A stretch of 25,968 nucleotides of DNA from CAVQZC01 sp963718315 (GTDB lineage Bacteria; Actinomycetota; Thermoleophilia; Gaiellales; JAICJC01), in NCBI GenBank assembly GCA_963718315.1, contig CAVQZC010000004.1, positions 1 through 25,968 of the forward strand. The letters are read 5' to 3'. The notes beneath the pieces were generated by a model. The model had not been told where the DNA came from and did not search any database. It worked only from the letters and a program-made list of their open reading frames with translations. Below, piece after piece: positions 15,917-23,054 of the stretch. A program made the position numbers and the translations under genes. Within the stretch, counting starts at the first letter, position 1; every line of letters starts with the position of its first letter.

Positions 15917-16909
15917 GTGTCCAGGCCGATCATGCTGACGGGTGCACTGGGGTTTATCGGCTCTGCCCTGGCGCGCGCACTGGCCGACCACCATCGATTG
16001 TTGAACCTCGACGTCTGCACCTATGCCGGCGACCCATTGCGGCTGGCGGAGCTGCCTGCCGGCGCAATGCGGACGTTGGAGGTTGACGTTGCCGAGCCGG
16101 CCGACGTGGAAGCCGCGGTCGCCGCGCACCGGCCGCAAGCGATCGTGCATCTGGCGGCAGAGTCGCACGTCACCCGGAGCGAACGTGACCCGGACGTCTT
16201 CTACCGCACGAACGTCGAGGGGACGCGGGCGGTGCTGGACGCGGCGGCCGCGGCCGGCGTGGAGCGAGTGGTGCACGTCTCCACGGACGAGGTGTACGGG
16301 CCCTGCCCGGGCAAGCCGTTCGCGGAGGATGACAAGCAGCCGGGCGAAGGCCTGGCGACCAGCGCGTACGCCCGGAGCAAGGCGCTGGCCGACGACATCG
16401 CGCTCTCCTACGCGTCCCGGCTCGACGTGGTCGTGGCCCGGCCGACCAACTGCTTCGGCCCATGGCAGCACCCGGAGAAGGCGGTGGCGCGGTGGGCGGT
16501 CAGGGCGCTGGAGGGCCGCTCGCTGCCAGTCTGGGGCGATGGCCACCATGTGCGCGACTGGATGTGGGTGGACGACGCGTGCAGGGCGATCATGTTGGTG
16601 CTGGATCGCGGCGCACGTGGCGCGGCTTACAACATCGGGCCGCAGGCCGGTGCGCGCACCAACCTCGAGGTCGCCGGTGCGATCGCCCGGGCGGCAGGGC
16701 GGCCCGCCGAGGAGGTCGAGTTGAGCGGCTACGACCGGCCCGACCACGACTGGCGCTACGCAATCGACTGCACCCGGCTTCGCGGGCTGGGGTGGGCGCC
16801 GGAGGTGGGGTTCGATGAGGGCATCCAGCGAACGGTGACCTGGTATCGCGATCACCGCGATTGGTGGCAGGCGAAGGCCGAACGCGCGGAGGCGCTGTAT
16901 GCCGACTAG
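15917..16909 (+). CDS. rmlB: dTDP-glucose 4,6-dehydratase
   Basis: RmlB converts dTDP-D-glucose to dTDP-4-keto-6-deoxy-D-glucose using bound NAD+. It is an extended short-chain dehydrogenase of 330 residues. The NAD-binding Gly motif TGALGFIGS is at 8-16; the catalytic Thr123-Asp124-Glu125 lies in VSTDEVYG, the signature that separates dehydratases from epimerases; Tyr151 and Lys155 (YARSK) complete the active site. NCFGPWQHPEK, GDGHHVRDWMWVDD and YNIGPQAG are further RmlB landmarks. The GTG at 15917 is used, with no convincing ribosome binding site upstream. It heads a four-gene overlapping operon and overlaps rmlC by 11 bases. The divergent glycan operon begins 41-80 bases away, so the promoters of both share a short region. 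Confidence 0.94.
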   Translation: MSRPIMLTGALGFIGSALARALADHHRLLNLDVCTYAGDPLRLAELPAGAMRTLEVDVAEPADVEAAVAAHRPQAIVHLAAESHVTRSERDPDVFYRTNVEGTRAVLDAAAAAGVERVVHVSTDEVYGPCPGKPFAEDDKQPGEGLATSAYARSKALADDIALSYASRLDVVVARPTNCFGPWQHPEKAVARWAVRALEGRSLPVWGDGHHVRDWMWVDDACRAIMLVLDRGARGAAYNIGPQAGARTNLEVAGAIARAAGRPAEEVELSGYDRPDHDWRYAIDCTRLRGLGWAPEVGFDEGIQRTVTWYRDHRDWWQAKAERAEALYAD

Positions 16910-17405
16910 CGCGATTCCCGGCGTCGTCTTCTCGGAGCGGCGGACGTTCCCGGATCAGCGCGGCACATTTCTCGAACTGCTTCGCACCGCTGACTCGGAG
17001 CTGGACTTCGTGCAGGTGAACCACTCGTTCTCGAGGGCTGGGGTGCTCCGCGGGCTGCACTACCACCACCACCAGCACGACCTCTGGTACATCGTCCGAG
17101 GCCAGGCGCGGGTTGGACTGGCCGACCTCCGGGGCGAGCAGGCGGTGGTGGAGACATATGACCTACACGAGCATTCGGCGACAACGCTGCTGATCCCACC
17201 GGGCGTCGCACACGGCTACCTGGCAGTGCGCGACCTCGACCTCATCTACCTGGTGACGCGCACCTACGACCCATCGGACGAGCACGGCATCGCCTGGAAC
17301 GACCCGCTGCTCATGCTCGATTGGGGCACCGACACTGTTCTCCTCTCGCCGCGCGACCAGGCAAACCCGCCGCTGGAATGGCCGCTCAGCCTGGCATCCT
17401 CGTGA
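16899..17405 (+). CDS. rmlC: dTDP-4-dehydrorhamnose 3,5-epimerase family protein
   Basis: This cupin-fold protein of 168 residues belongs to the RmlC family, which epimerises the 4-keto-6-deoxy sugar at C3 and C5. The catalytic His54 is in RGLHYH, the second conserved His is in GVAHGY (His105), and the C-terminal signature YDPSDEHGIAWNDPLL is typical. A divergent feature is the stretch after the catalytic His: HYHHHQHDLWYIVRG takes the place of the usual HxQxxxxQxKLVxVxxG, so the active-site Lys is not evident. The protein is also shorter than classic RmlC (about 180-200). It could be a 3,5-epimerase or a 3-epimerase making a different deoxysugar. The position between rmlB and rmlD favours rhamnose. 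It overlaps both neighbours. Confidence 0.85.
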   Translation: MPTSAIPGVVFSERRTFPDQRGTFLELLRTADSELDFVQVNHSFSRAGVLRGLHYHHHQHDLWYIVRGQARVGLADLRGEQAVVETYDLHEHSATTLLIPPGVAHGYLAVRDLDLIYLVTRTYDPSDEHGIAWNDPLLMLDWGTDTVLLSPRDQANPPLEWPLSLASS

Positions 17406-18208
17406 CCGGCGCGGGTGGGCAGGTTGGCACCGCATTGCGGGGTCGGCTGCGGGGCGCGCGGTTCCTGTCGCACGCCGAGCTGGATGTCACGGACGGTGAA
17501 GCGGTGCGGGTGGCAGTTGACCGGGTTGGATGCGTGGTTCACCTGGCCGCGATGACGCACGTCGATCAGTGTCAGCGTGAGCCGGGGCTGGCGCGGGCCG
17601 TGAACGGCATGGGCACCGTGCACGTGTGCCGGGCCGCTGCCAAGGCAGGTGCGCGGGTGATCTATCTGTCGACGGACTACGTCTTTTCGGGCGACCGGGG
17701 AGGCGAGTGGCTCGAGGACGACCCCACCGGGCCGTTGAATGTCTACGGCGAGACGAAGTTGCTGGGCGAGTGCGAGGTGCTGGCGGTCGCACACGGGCTG
17801 GTGGTGCGCACGTCCTGGGTGTACGGCGCGGGACGGAACTTCCTGCGCACGATCCTCGCGGCGGCGCGGGAGGGGCGGGTGATGCGAGTGGTGGACGATC
17901 AGGTCGGACGACCGACGTCGGCGGAGACGGTGGCGGAGGCGGTTGCGTGGCTGGTGGAGCGACCGGTGCGCGGCGTGCTGCACGTCGCGGATGGGGGCGA
18001 GGCGGTGTCGTGGGCCGGGCTGGCGGCCTTCGCGCTGGCCGAGGCCGGCCTTGAGGCAGACCTCGAGCGGATCACGACGGCGGAGTTCGGGGCACTCGCG
18101 CCGCGCCCGGCGAACTCGACGCTGGCGATCGGGAAGGCGAAAGCGCTGGGTGTGCCGCTGGGCGAGTGGCGCCAGCGGGTCCGCGACTACGTACGGGCAG
18201 CGGCGTGA
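17378..18208 (+). CDS. rmlD: dTDP-4-dehydrorhamnose reductase
   Basis: RmlD reduces dTDP-4-keto-L-rhamnose to dTDP-L-rhamnose with NAD(P)H. The protein (276 residues from this start) is a short-chain dehydrogenase with VTGAGGQVG at 9-17, the family AAMTHVDQCQ at about 57-66, the catalytic LSTDYVFSG (Thr99, Asp100), and the active pair Tyr123/Lys127 in VYGETK. RTSWVYGAGRNF and the DDQVGRPT segment are typical of RmlD. The frame opens earlier, but the ATG at 17378 places the Gly motif at the usual distance from the N-terminus and gives a 28-base overlap with rmlC. Its stop overlaps the rmlA start by four bases (GTGA). Confidence 0.93.
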   Translation: MAAQPGILVTGAGGQVGTALRGRLRGARFLSHAELDVTDGEAVRVAVDRVGCVVHLAAMTHVDQCQREPGLARAVNGMGTVHVCRAAAKAGARVIYLSTDYVFSGDRGGEWLEDDPTGPLNVYGETKLLGECEVLAVAHGLVVRTSWVYGAGRNFLRTILAAAREGRVMRVVDDQVGRPTSAETVAEAVAWLVERPVRGVLHVADGGEAVSWAGLAAFALAEAGLEADLERITTAEFGALAPRPANSTLAIGKAKALGVPLGEWRQRVRDYVRAAA

Positions 18209-18939
18209 AGGGTGTGATCTTGGCGGGCGGCCTGGGGACGCGGTTGGCGCCGATGACGAGGGTTGTCAACAAGCACCTCCTCGACGTCTTCGACGAACCG
18301 ATGGTCTTCTATCCGCTGCGGTCGCTGGCGGATGCGGGCATCAGGGACGTCGTGCTGGTGACGGGGCCGGAGGTGGACCAGTTCAAGGAGCTGCTGGGTG
18401 GAGGCGAGCGCTTCGGAGTGCGGCTGCGGTATGCCGTGCAGGAGGGGGAGGGCGGGATCGCGGACGCACTGGGACAGGCCGAAGAGCTGGTCGGCGGGGA
18501 CGATGTCGTCGTGATCCTGGGCGACAACATCTTCCAGGACGACCTGCGCCCCTACATCGAATCGTTCCAGCGGGGCGACGGCGGGGCAACACTGCTTCTG
18601 CGGCGGGTGAGCCACGAGGACGCGCGGCGGTTTGGAGTCGCGACTGTGGAGAATGGGCGGATCGTTCGGGTGGTGGAGAAGCCCGGCGAGCCTGACAGTG
18701 ACCTCGTGGTAACGGGGTGCTACGTGTACGACAGCCGGGTATTCGAGATCATCAACGGGCTGAAACCCTCAGCACGCGGCGAGCTCGAAATCACGGACGT
18801 CAACAACACCTACATCGACTGGGGCGAGTGCACGTACGACATCCTGCGCGGCTGGTGGACGGATGCCGGCACTCCCGCAACCAAGCTGAAGGCTGCCATC
18901 ATGGTTGCGCTGGAAAAGGGCGTGACTTTCCACGCGTGA
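18205..18939 (+). CDS. rmlA: Glucose-1-phosphate thymidylyltransferase (short form)
   Basis: RmlA joins dTTP and glucose-1-phosphate to make dTDP-glucose, the first step of the pathway. The protein has the nucleotidyltransferase signature LAGGLGTRLAPMT at residues 5-17, the sugar-site stretch NKHLLDVFDEPMVFYPL, ILGDNIF (metal-binding Asp), GVATV and VVEKPGEP, and ends with the WWTDAGTP signature. With 244 residues it is shorter than the classic RmlA (about 290), as in many actinobacterial and archaeal members that lack the C-terminal helices. The GTG at 18205 (MKGVILAGG) is chosen over upstream starts because the motif must lie at the N-terminus; it overlaps the rmlD stop. It is last in the operon although it acts first. 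Confidence 0.92.
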   Translation: MKGVILAGGLGTRLAPMTRVVNKHLLDVFDEPMVFYPLRSLADAGIRDVVLVTGPEVDQFKELLGGGERFGVRLRYAVQEGEGGIADALGQAEELVGGDDVVVILGDNIFQDDLRPYIESFQRGDGGATLLLRRVSHEDARRFGVATVENGRIVRVVEKPGEPDSDLVVTGCYVYDSRVFEIINGLKPSARGELEITDVNNTYIDWGECTYDILRGWWTDAGTPATKLKAAIMVALEKGVTFHA

Positions 18940-19362
18940 CGGACGTCCGGCGTAGAGCATGACTGTTGTACGGCGCACCGCGCCGGCAGTCCATTGCGAG
19001 GTGATCGGAGCGAGTGTGCTTCTGCGTGAAGACGTGAAGACACCGTTCTTGAGCGTGCCGGTGACCAGCGTCCCCGCCTGGAAGAGACGATCGACGAGTT
19101 AGGCGTGGTCAGAACGTGGTCGGGACTGCAGGTGCGTTCTGCCGTGCCGAGCGCGCCGGCGGAACGGTGAACATGCATCCGAGCGCCGCGGTGCCATGGT
19201 GCGGCGGCGTCCACTGCAGCGCGGTACTCCCTGCACCCGACCACCCAGAAGCTGGGTGGATACCCGGAGAGGCTGCGTTACGTTCGCTCGGCGCCCCGGC
19301 AGCGAGACAGTAGGAAGCGCCGGATGGATGCTTCGTCGCAGACGTGACTGATTGGTGGGGGA
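18940..19362. other. Intergenic stretch with a hairpin
   Basis: No convincing gene is seen. A perfect 7-bp hairpin, CCACCCA-GAAGC-TGGGTGG, occupies 19241-19259; it has no T-tract and may be a factor-dependent stop, a leader structure or chance. The stretch must contain the promoter of the reductase gene that follows, but no clear hexamer pair was found. Confidence 0.45.
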
Positions 19363-20847
19363 TTGACGAGGCGGGTAACTCTCAGCTTGTTCACAAGTTC
19401 GCTGCCGATAGTGGTGAGCGTGTCGGCAACACGCTCGCGCAAACATGATCGGTCTGGCCGCGGGCGCACCGCAGCCGAGCGACGGCGCGGGTATCGCTGG
19501 ACTCCTCGGCTGCAGCCGGCCGTGTCAGCTGACCAGCCGAGCCACGGGCTGGCCGACGCGGTCACCTGGCTGATCGGCCTTGGCATGGGGATCACCGTCG
19601 CGCTTGGAATCCGCGCCGAGTCGTGGCAGGCCGTCCACGCCGCCGGTGGTCTGGCCACAGCAGCAGGCCGGCTGTCGGCGCTGGTCGGGACGTACCTGAT
19701 GATGGTGATGATCGTTCTCATCGCGCGAGTACCGGCGATCGAACGCGCGGTCGGCCACGACAGGCTGGTCAAGCTGCACCGGACGTTCGCGCCGGCCGCG
19801 CTGGTGCTTCTCGTCGCTCACGGATTCCTGATCACCCTCGGCTATGGGCAGGCGGCGCATCGCGGCATGCTTCACGAGTTCTCCGTGATCGTGGGGACGC
19901 TGCCGGGCATGGTCGGCGCAACTGTCGGAATGGCCCTCCTGCTCGGTGCGGGGTTGACGTCGTACAGGATGGCCCGTCGCCGAATGAGGCACGAGACCTG
20001 GTGGACGGTGCACCTGCTCACCTATCTGGCGGTCGCGCTCAGCTTCTCCCATCAGGTCAGCACCGGCGCGTCGTTCATCCACCAACCAGTGGCGCGGGCG
20101 TGGTGGACGATGTTGTTCCTTGGCAGTGCTGGACTGGTCGCTGTCTACCGCGTCGGCCTGCCTGTCTGGAGATCGCTCTACCACAACTTGAAGGTGGTGG
20201 GCGTGTACGAGGAAGCTCCCGGTGTCGTTTCGGTGATTTTGAAGGGCCGCCGGGTCGAGCGTCTCGCGGTCAGCGGCGGCCAGTTCTTCCACTGGCGGTT
20301 CTTGCGCCGCGGCTACTGGTGGCAGGCGCACCCTTACTCGATATCGGCGATGCCACAGCCGCCGTATCTGCGGGTGACGGTCAAGGATCTGGGTGATCAC
20401 TCCGGCAATCTGGCGGGGCTTCGCCGCGGCACGCGCGTGGCGATCGAGGGGCCCTATGGAGCGTTTACCCGGCATGCGACGAAGAACAGGAGGTTGCTGC
20501 TGGTCGGCGCTGGAGTGGGAGCGACACCGATCCGCTCGATGCTGGAGGACCTTCCCGCGACGGCCGATGTGGTTGTTCTTCTTCGGGCGAGCTCTGAACG
20601 AGATCTTGTGCTTGATCATGAGATCGAGATGCTCGTGGAAGCACGCGGTGGGAAGCTTCACCGCCTGGTCGGCGACCGCAGGGCCCAGCCGCTGACATCG
20701 ACGCAGCTCCGGGGTCTTGTCGAGGACATCTCCGCTCGTGACGTCTTCATCTGTGGCCCGGAGGGCTTCACTAACTCGTTCATCCGCGCGGCTCGAAGGC
20801 TCGGCGTCCGAAAGCGGCGGATCCACCGCGAGGAGTTCGCGTTCTGA
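19363..20847 (+). CDS. Ferric-reductase-like flavocytochrome (bis-heme, FAD, NAD(P)H)
   Basis: This 494-residue protein moves electrons from cytoplasmic NAD(P)H through FAD and two b hemes to the outer face. Six hydrophobic segments span about residues 62-260. The heme ligands sit in two helices: LHRTFAPAALVLLVAH (HX13H) and VHLLTYLAVALSFSH (HX12H). After the membrane part comes a ferredoxin-reductase-type module with the FAD motif HPYSIS, the GPYGAF phosphate loop, the NAD(P)-binding LVGAGVGATPIRSML, and the terminal CGPEGF. The frame opens with TTG at 19363; the N-terminal 50 residues are Arg-rich and unlike the family, so GTG at 19414 or 19522 is also plausible. It overlaps the FMN-binding protein by one base, and the two are surely co-expressed. 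Confidence 0.9.
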   Translation: MTRRVTLSLFTSSLPIVVSVSATRSRKHDRSGRGRTAAERRRGYRWTPRLQPAVSADQPSHGLADAVTWLIGLGMGITVALGIRAESWQAVHAAGGLATAAGRLSALVGTYLMMVMIVLIARVPAIERAVGHDRLVKLHRTFAPAALVLLVAHGFLITLGYGQAAHRGMLHEFSVIVGTLPGMVGATVGMALLLGAGLTSYRMARRRMRHETWWTVHLLTYLAVALSFSHQVSTGASFIHQPVARAWWTMLFLGSAGLVAVYRVGLPVWRSLYHNLKVVGVYEEAPGVVSVILKGRRVERLAVSGGQFFHWRFLRRGYWWQAHPYSISAMPQPPYLRVTVKDLGDHSGNLAGLRRGTRVAIEGPYGAFTRHATKNRRLLLVGAGVGATPIRSMLEDLPATADVVVLLRASSERDLVLDHEIEMLVEARGGKLHRLVGDRRAQPLTSTQLRGLVEDISARDVFICGPEGFTNSFIRAARRLGVRKRRIHREEFAF

Positions 20848-21437
20848 TGCGACGAAAGGCGATCGCGGCAACCGGAGTGATGATGGGCGCTGCCGGTGTG
20901 CTGGTATTGCCGGCGCCCGGCAAGCCGCAACAGTTGAAGATCGCGGGCATCGACACCGGCGGGTCGGCAAGCTCGGCTAGCGCGTCGGGTACTTCCCAGC
21001 CCAATCCGTCGTCGACCTCCTCGAAGCACACGACCAAGCAGAGCCGCCACGCTGCGGCAAGCGCTTCGCCGGCATCCACACCTGCGGAGACCACCAGCCC
21101 ACCGCCCGCCAGCACGTCATCGGCGAGCACATCCTCGACGAGCGTCTCGCCGCCAACTCCGCAGACCGTGCTCGGACAGATGGTGTCGACCCAGTTCAGC
21201 CAGTTCCGCGTCAAGCTCCAGGTGACCGGCGGCAAGGTCGCCTCCGTCGGATTCACGACATTCACCGCGTTTGACGGCAACTCGCTTCAGATCGACCAGT
21301 ACGCCATCCCGATCCTGATCCGTGAAACGATCGCCGCCCAGAGTGCTCACATACAGGCCGTTACCGGCGCCACGTATACATCAGACGCGTACGTGCAGTC
21401 GCTGCAGGCGGCGATCGACCAGGCCCACCTCGGGTGA
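20847..21437 (+). CDS. Exported FMN-binding-domain protein with covalent flavin site
   Basis: This is a 196-residue extracytoplasmic flavoprotein. A basic start and hydrophobic helix (about 5-21) export it, and a long Ser/Thr/Pro/Ala linker (about 37-107) should hold the domain away from the membrane. The C-terminal FMN_bind domain (about 108-194) carries the motif TGATYTS at 173-179; in NqrC/RnfG-type proteins the Thr of S/T-G-A-T (here Thr176) receives FMN by a phosphoester bond made by ApbE. The family tail, with an Ala-rich helix after the motif, is present. The start codon overlaps the stop of the flavocytochrome (TGATG), making this the natural acceptor of its electrons. The modifying ApbE is probably the one at 3379, 16 kb away. 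Confidence 0.92.
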   Translation: MRRKAIAATGVMMGAAGVLVLPAPGKPQQLKIAGIDTGGSASSASASGTSQPNPSSTSSKHTTKQSRHAAASASPASTPAETTSPPPASTSSASTSSTSVSPPTPQTVLGQMVSTQFSQFRVKLQVTGGKVASVGFTTFTAFDGNSLQIDQYAIPILIRETIAAQSAHIQAVTGATYTSDAYVQSLQAAIDQAHLG

Positions 21438-21837
21438 GGATCTCGGCAGCGGCGGCGAGAGGGCCGGTCGCCGGCTTCATTATCGAGCAGGGACGGTTGT
21501 CGGCAGAGGCAATCGCCCGGCGGCGTTGCAATCAGGAGCGACACCTTCGTCCGGATCCGACGAACCTCCAGCGCATCGTCTGATCTACGAGCATCGCCCT
21601 ATGCCGCGGCAACCCCACTGACCGTCTTCTGAGCGTCGAAGGACGGGCGGACCGCTCGCCGTCGCGGCGGCTTCCAACCGTCGAGCATCCGGACAGTTCA
21701 TGGGACGGGGTCGCCACCGGAAGGGACTCCTGGGGGCCCGGACGACGTCGGCCGTCTCGCAGGTGTGTGGGTGCAGACCTACGTTCTGACGGGGGGCTGC
21801 GACCCGGCCCGGAGCGGCATCTGGCAACCGCGAACCA
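21438..21837. other. Intergenic stretch between convergent genes
   Basis: The FMN-binding protein (plus) and the diguanylate cyclase (minus) end toward each other with 400 bases between. A short GCCGG-TCG-CCGGC hairpin at 21463-21475 could take part in termination for the plus-strand pair, but no T-tract follows. No coding frame, RNA gene or riboswitch could be supported. Confidence 0.45.
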
Positions 21838-22797
21838 TCACTGCGAGCGAGCTGGGTCGGGGGGCCGGTCGCCTCGCCGGCGTCGCTTGTTGGTCTGCAT
21901 CGACCGGGCGGCGCGCCTCACCAGATGACGCGGCGACTCGCCTGGCCGGGAGCGGACGATGCCGATCGATACGCCGCCGCTGAGCGCTGCGACGCCCGGA
22001 TGCAATGGCTCGGCGGAGAACCGCCGGCCGATCCGCTTGGCCAGCTTGCGCGCCTGCTTGGCGGTCGCGTCGGGAAGCAGGATGATGAACTCGTCGCCGC
22101 CCATCCGGGCTGCCAGCTGGCGGCCACGAACGACTGCTTGGATCGCGCCGGCAAGGGCGCGGATCAGCTGGTCGCCCTGGTCATAGCCGATCGCGTCGTT
22201 GATCTCCTTCAACCCGTCGAGGTCAAACAGAATCAGGCTCACCGTGTCTCGCTCGGAGCAGATCCGCTCCAGCTCGACATCAAGCGCGCGCCGGTTGGCC
22301 AGGCCCGTCAGCTCGTCCGTCAGTGCCGCGCGGCGCAGTTCATCACGTTCCAGCCGGCTGTACAGGGCGGGTGCGACAAGGTCGGCATAGCAGCGCAACT
22401 GGTCACGCTGCTGGGCGGTGGTCCAGCTGCCGGGCTCGGCGTCTGCGACCAGCTCACCGAGCCTGACGCCGGCGAAGCTGACGGGCACGCGAACACCGAT
22501 GCGGTCGCTTCGAAAGTCGACCATTGACAGGGTGCGCGGCTCGGTCAGGCCGGCTCGTGGCTGGTCATAGATGCGGCCTGCAAGCACTCGCGGATCAAGG
22601 CCTTGGAAGCTGAGCGAGACTCGGTCGACCAGCTCCTCACCGCCGGTACAGAAGGCAGCGATCAGGTCTTCGACACCGGCCTGTGCCAGCACGTCCTCCA
22701 GGATCACCGGAAGCGCTGCCAGGAACGCCGTTTCCGCCGACCGGTCGCGGACAGCATCAAGCGCAGGTATGCCCGCGTTGGAGCCACCGACGGTCAT
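21838..22797 (-). CDS. Diguanylate cyclase (GGDEF) with N-terminal GAF-like sensor
   Basis: This 319-residue protein makes cyclic di-GMP from two GTP. The C-terminal GGDEF domain (about 155-310) has the opening TDELTGLANRRAL (160-172), the metal-binding FDLDGLKEIND and an intact catalytic RMGGDEF (GGDEF at 233-237), followed by GGVSIGI. The inhibitory I-site, Arg-x-x-Asp five residues before the motif, reads Arg-Gly-Arg-Gln, so product feedback at that site is probably absent. The N-terminal 150 residues are soluble and end in a GAF-like segment (FAGVRLGELVAD) followed by a helical linker. No membrane helix is seen. The ATG at 22797 lacks a clear ribosome binding site, so leaderless translation is possible; an 8-bp inverted repeat lies 15 bases upstream. 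Confidence 0.92.
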   Translation of the reverse strand: MTVGGSNAGIPALDAVRDRSAETAFLAALPVILEDVLAQAGVEDLIAAFCTGGEELVDRVSLSFQGLDPRVLAGRIYDQPRAGLTEPRTLSMVDFRSDRIGVRVPVSFAGVRLGELVADAEPGSWTTAQQRDQLRCYADLVAPALYSRLERDELRRAALTDELTGLANRRALDVELERICSERDTVSLILFDLDGLKEINDAIGYDQGDQLIRALAGAIQAVVRGRQLAARMGGDEFIILLPDATAKQARKLAKRIGRRFSAEPLHPGVAALSGGVSIGIVRSRPGESPRHLVRRAARSMQTNKRRRRGDRPPDPARSQ

Positions 22798-22811
22798 ACA
22801 ACGAGGGTACG

Positions 22812-22831
22812 CGCCGATCAGCAGATCGGCG
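22812..22831. promoter_or_regulatory. Perfect 8-bp inverted repeat upstream of the diguanylate cyclase
   Basis: CGCCGATC (22812-22819) and GATCGGCG (22824-22831) surround a 4-base centre. It begins 15 bases from the cyclase ATG (22797), in its promoter or leader. It may be an operator for a dimeric regulator or, with its 4-base loop, an RNA hairpin. Confidence 0.45.
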
Positions 22832-22944
22832 AGTCACACCGGATCGGAGCCGCACCCCATGGGAGGGGTGGAATAGGAGGGTCGCGAGACGCGAGCCAGA
22901 ACGAGAGCGAGGTTTGGCCCACGAACCGGGTTGCGCCCCGTTGC

Positions 22945-22959
22945 CGGTCTTCAAGACCG
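22945..22959. repeat. 15-bp near-perfect palindrome between divergent genes
   Basis: CGGTCTT-C-AAGACCG is fully dyad-symmetric apart from the central base. It lies 96 bases upstream of the R2lox start, with a CGGG/CCCG stem-loop just before it (22927-22940). It resembles a tRNA-Sec anticodon arm but the rest of a tRNA is missing. A regulator binding site is the simplest reading. Confidence 0.4.
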
Positions 22960-23054
22960 ACGTCTTCCCTAACCGCGCTTGGGCTGACTGCCCTGGCAGC
23001 GGCTGGTAGGGCTATCGTGTCGGATCTCCATCCTCAAGTCGGGAGGCGCGTACC

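Noticed and set aside
15890..16855. Minus-strand open frame of 321 codons
   Set aside because: It is the shadow of rmlB, which has all catalytic motifs.
19525..20970. Minus-strand open frame of 481 codons
   Set aside because: It is the shadow of the ferric-reductase-like gene; its composition is Arg/His/Gln-rich with no domain.
21590..21640. Riboswitch-like sequence (GCCGCGGCAACCCCACTG) between convergent genes
   Set aside because: It lacks the conserved core boxes of cobalamin, SAM or c-di-GMP riboswitches and lies downstream of, not before, the neighbouring genes.
22920..22990. tRNA-Sec (or tRNA-Ser on the other strand) suggested by CGGTCTTCAAGACCG
   Set aside because: No T-arm with a TTCRA loop, no matching acceptor stem and no suitable D-arm could be found on either strand.
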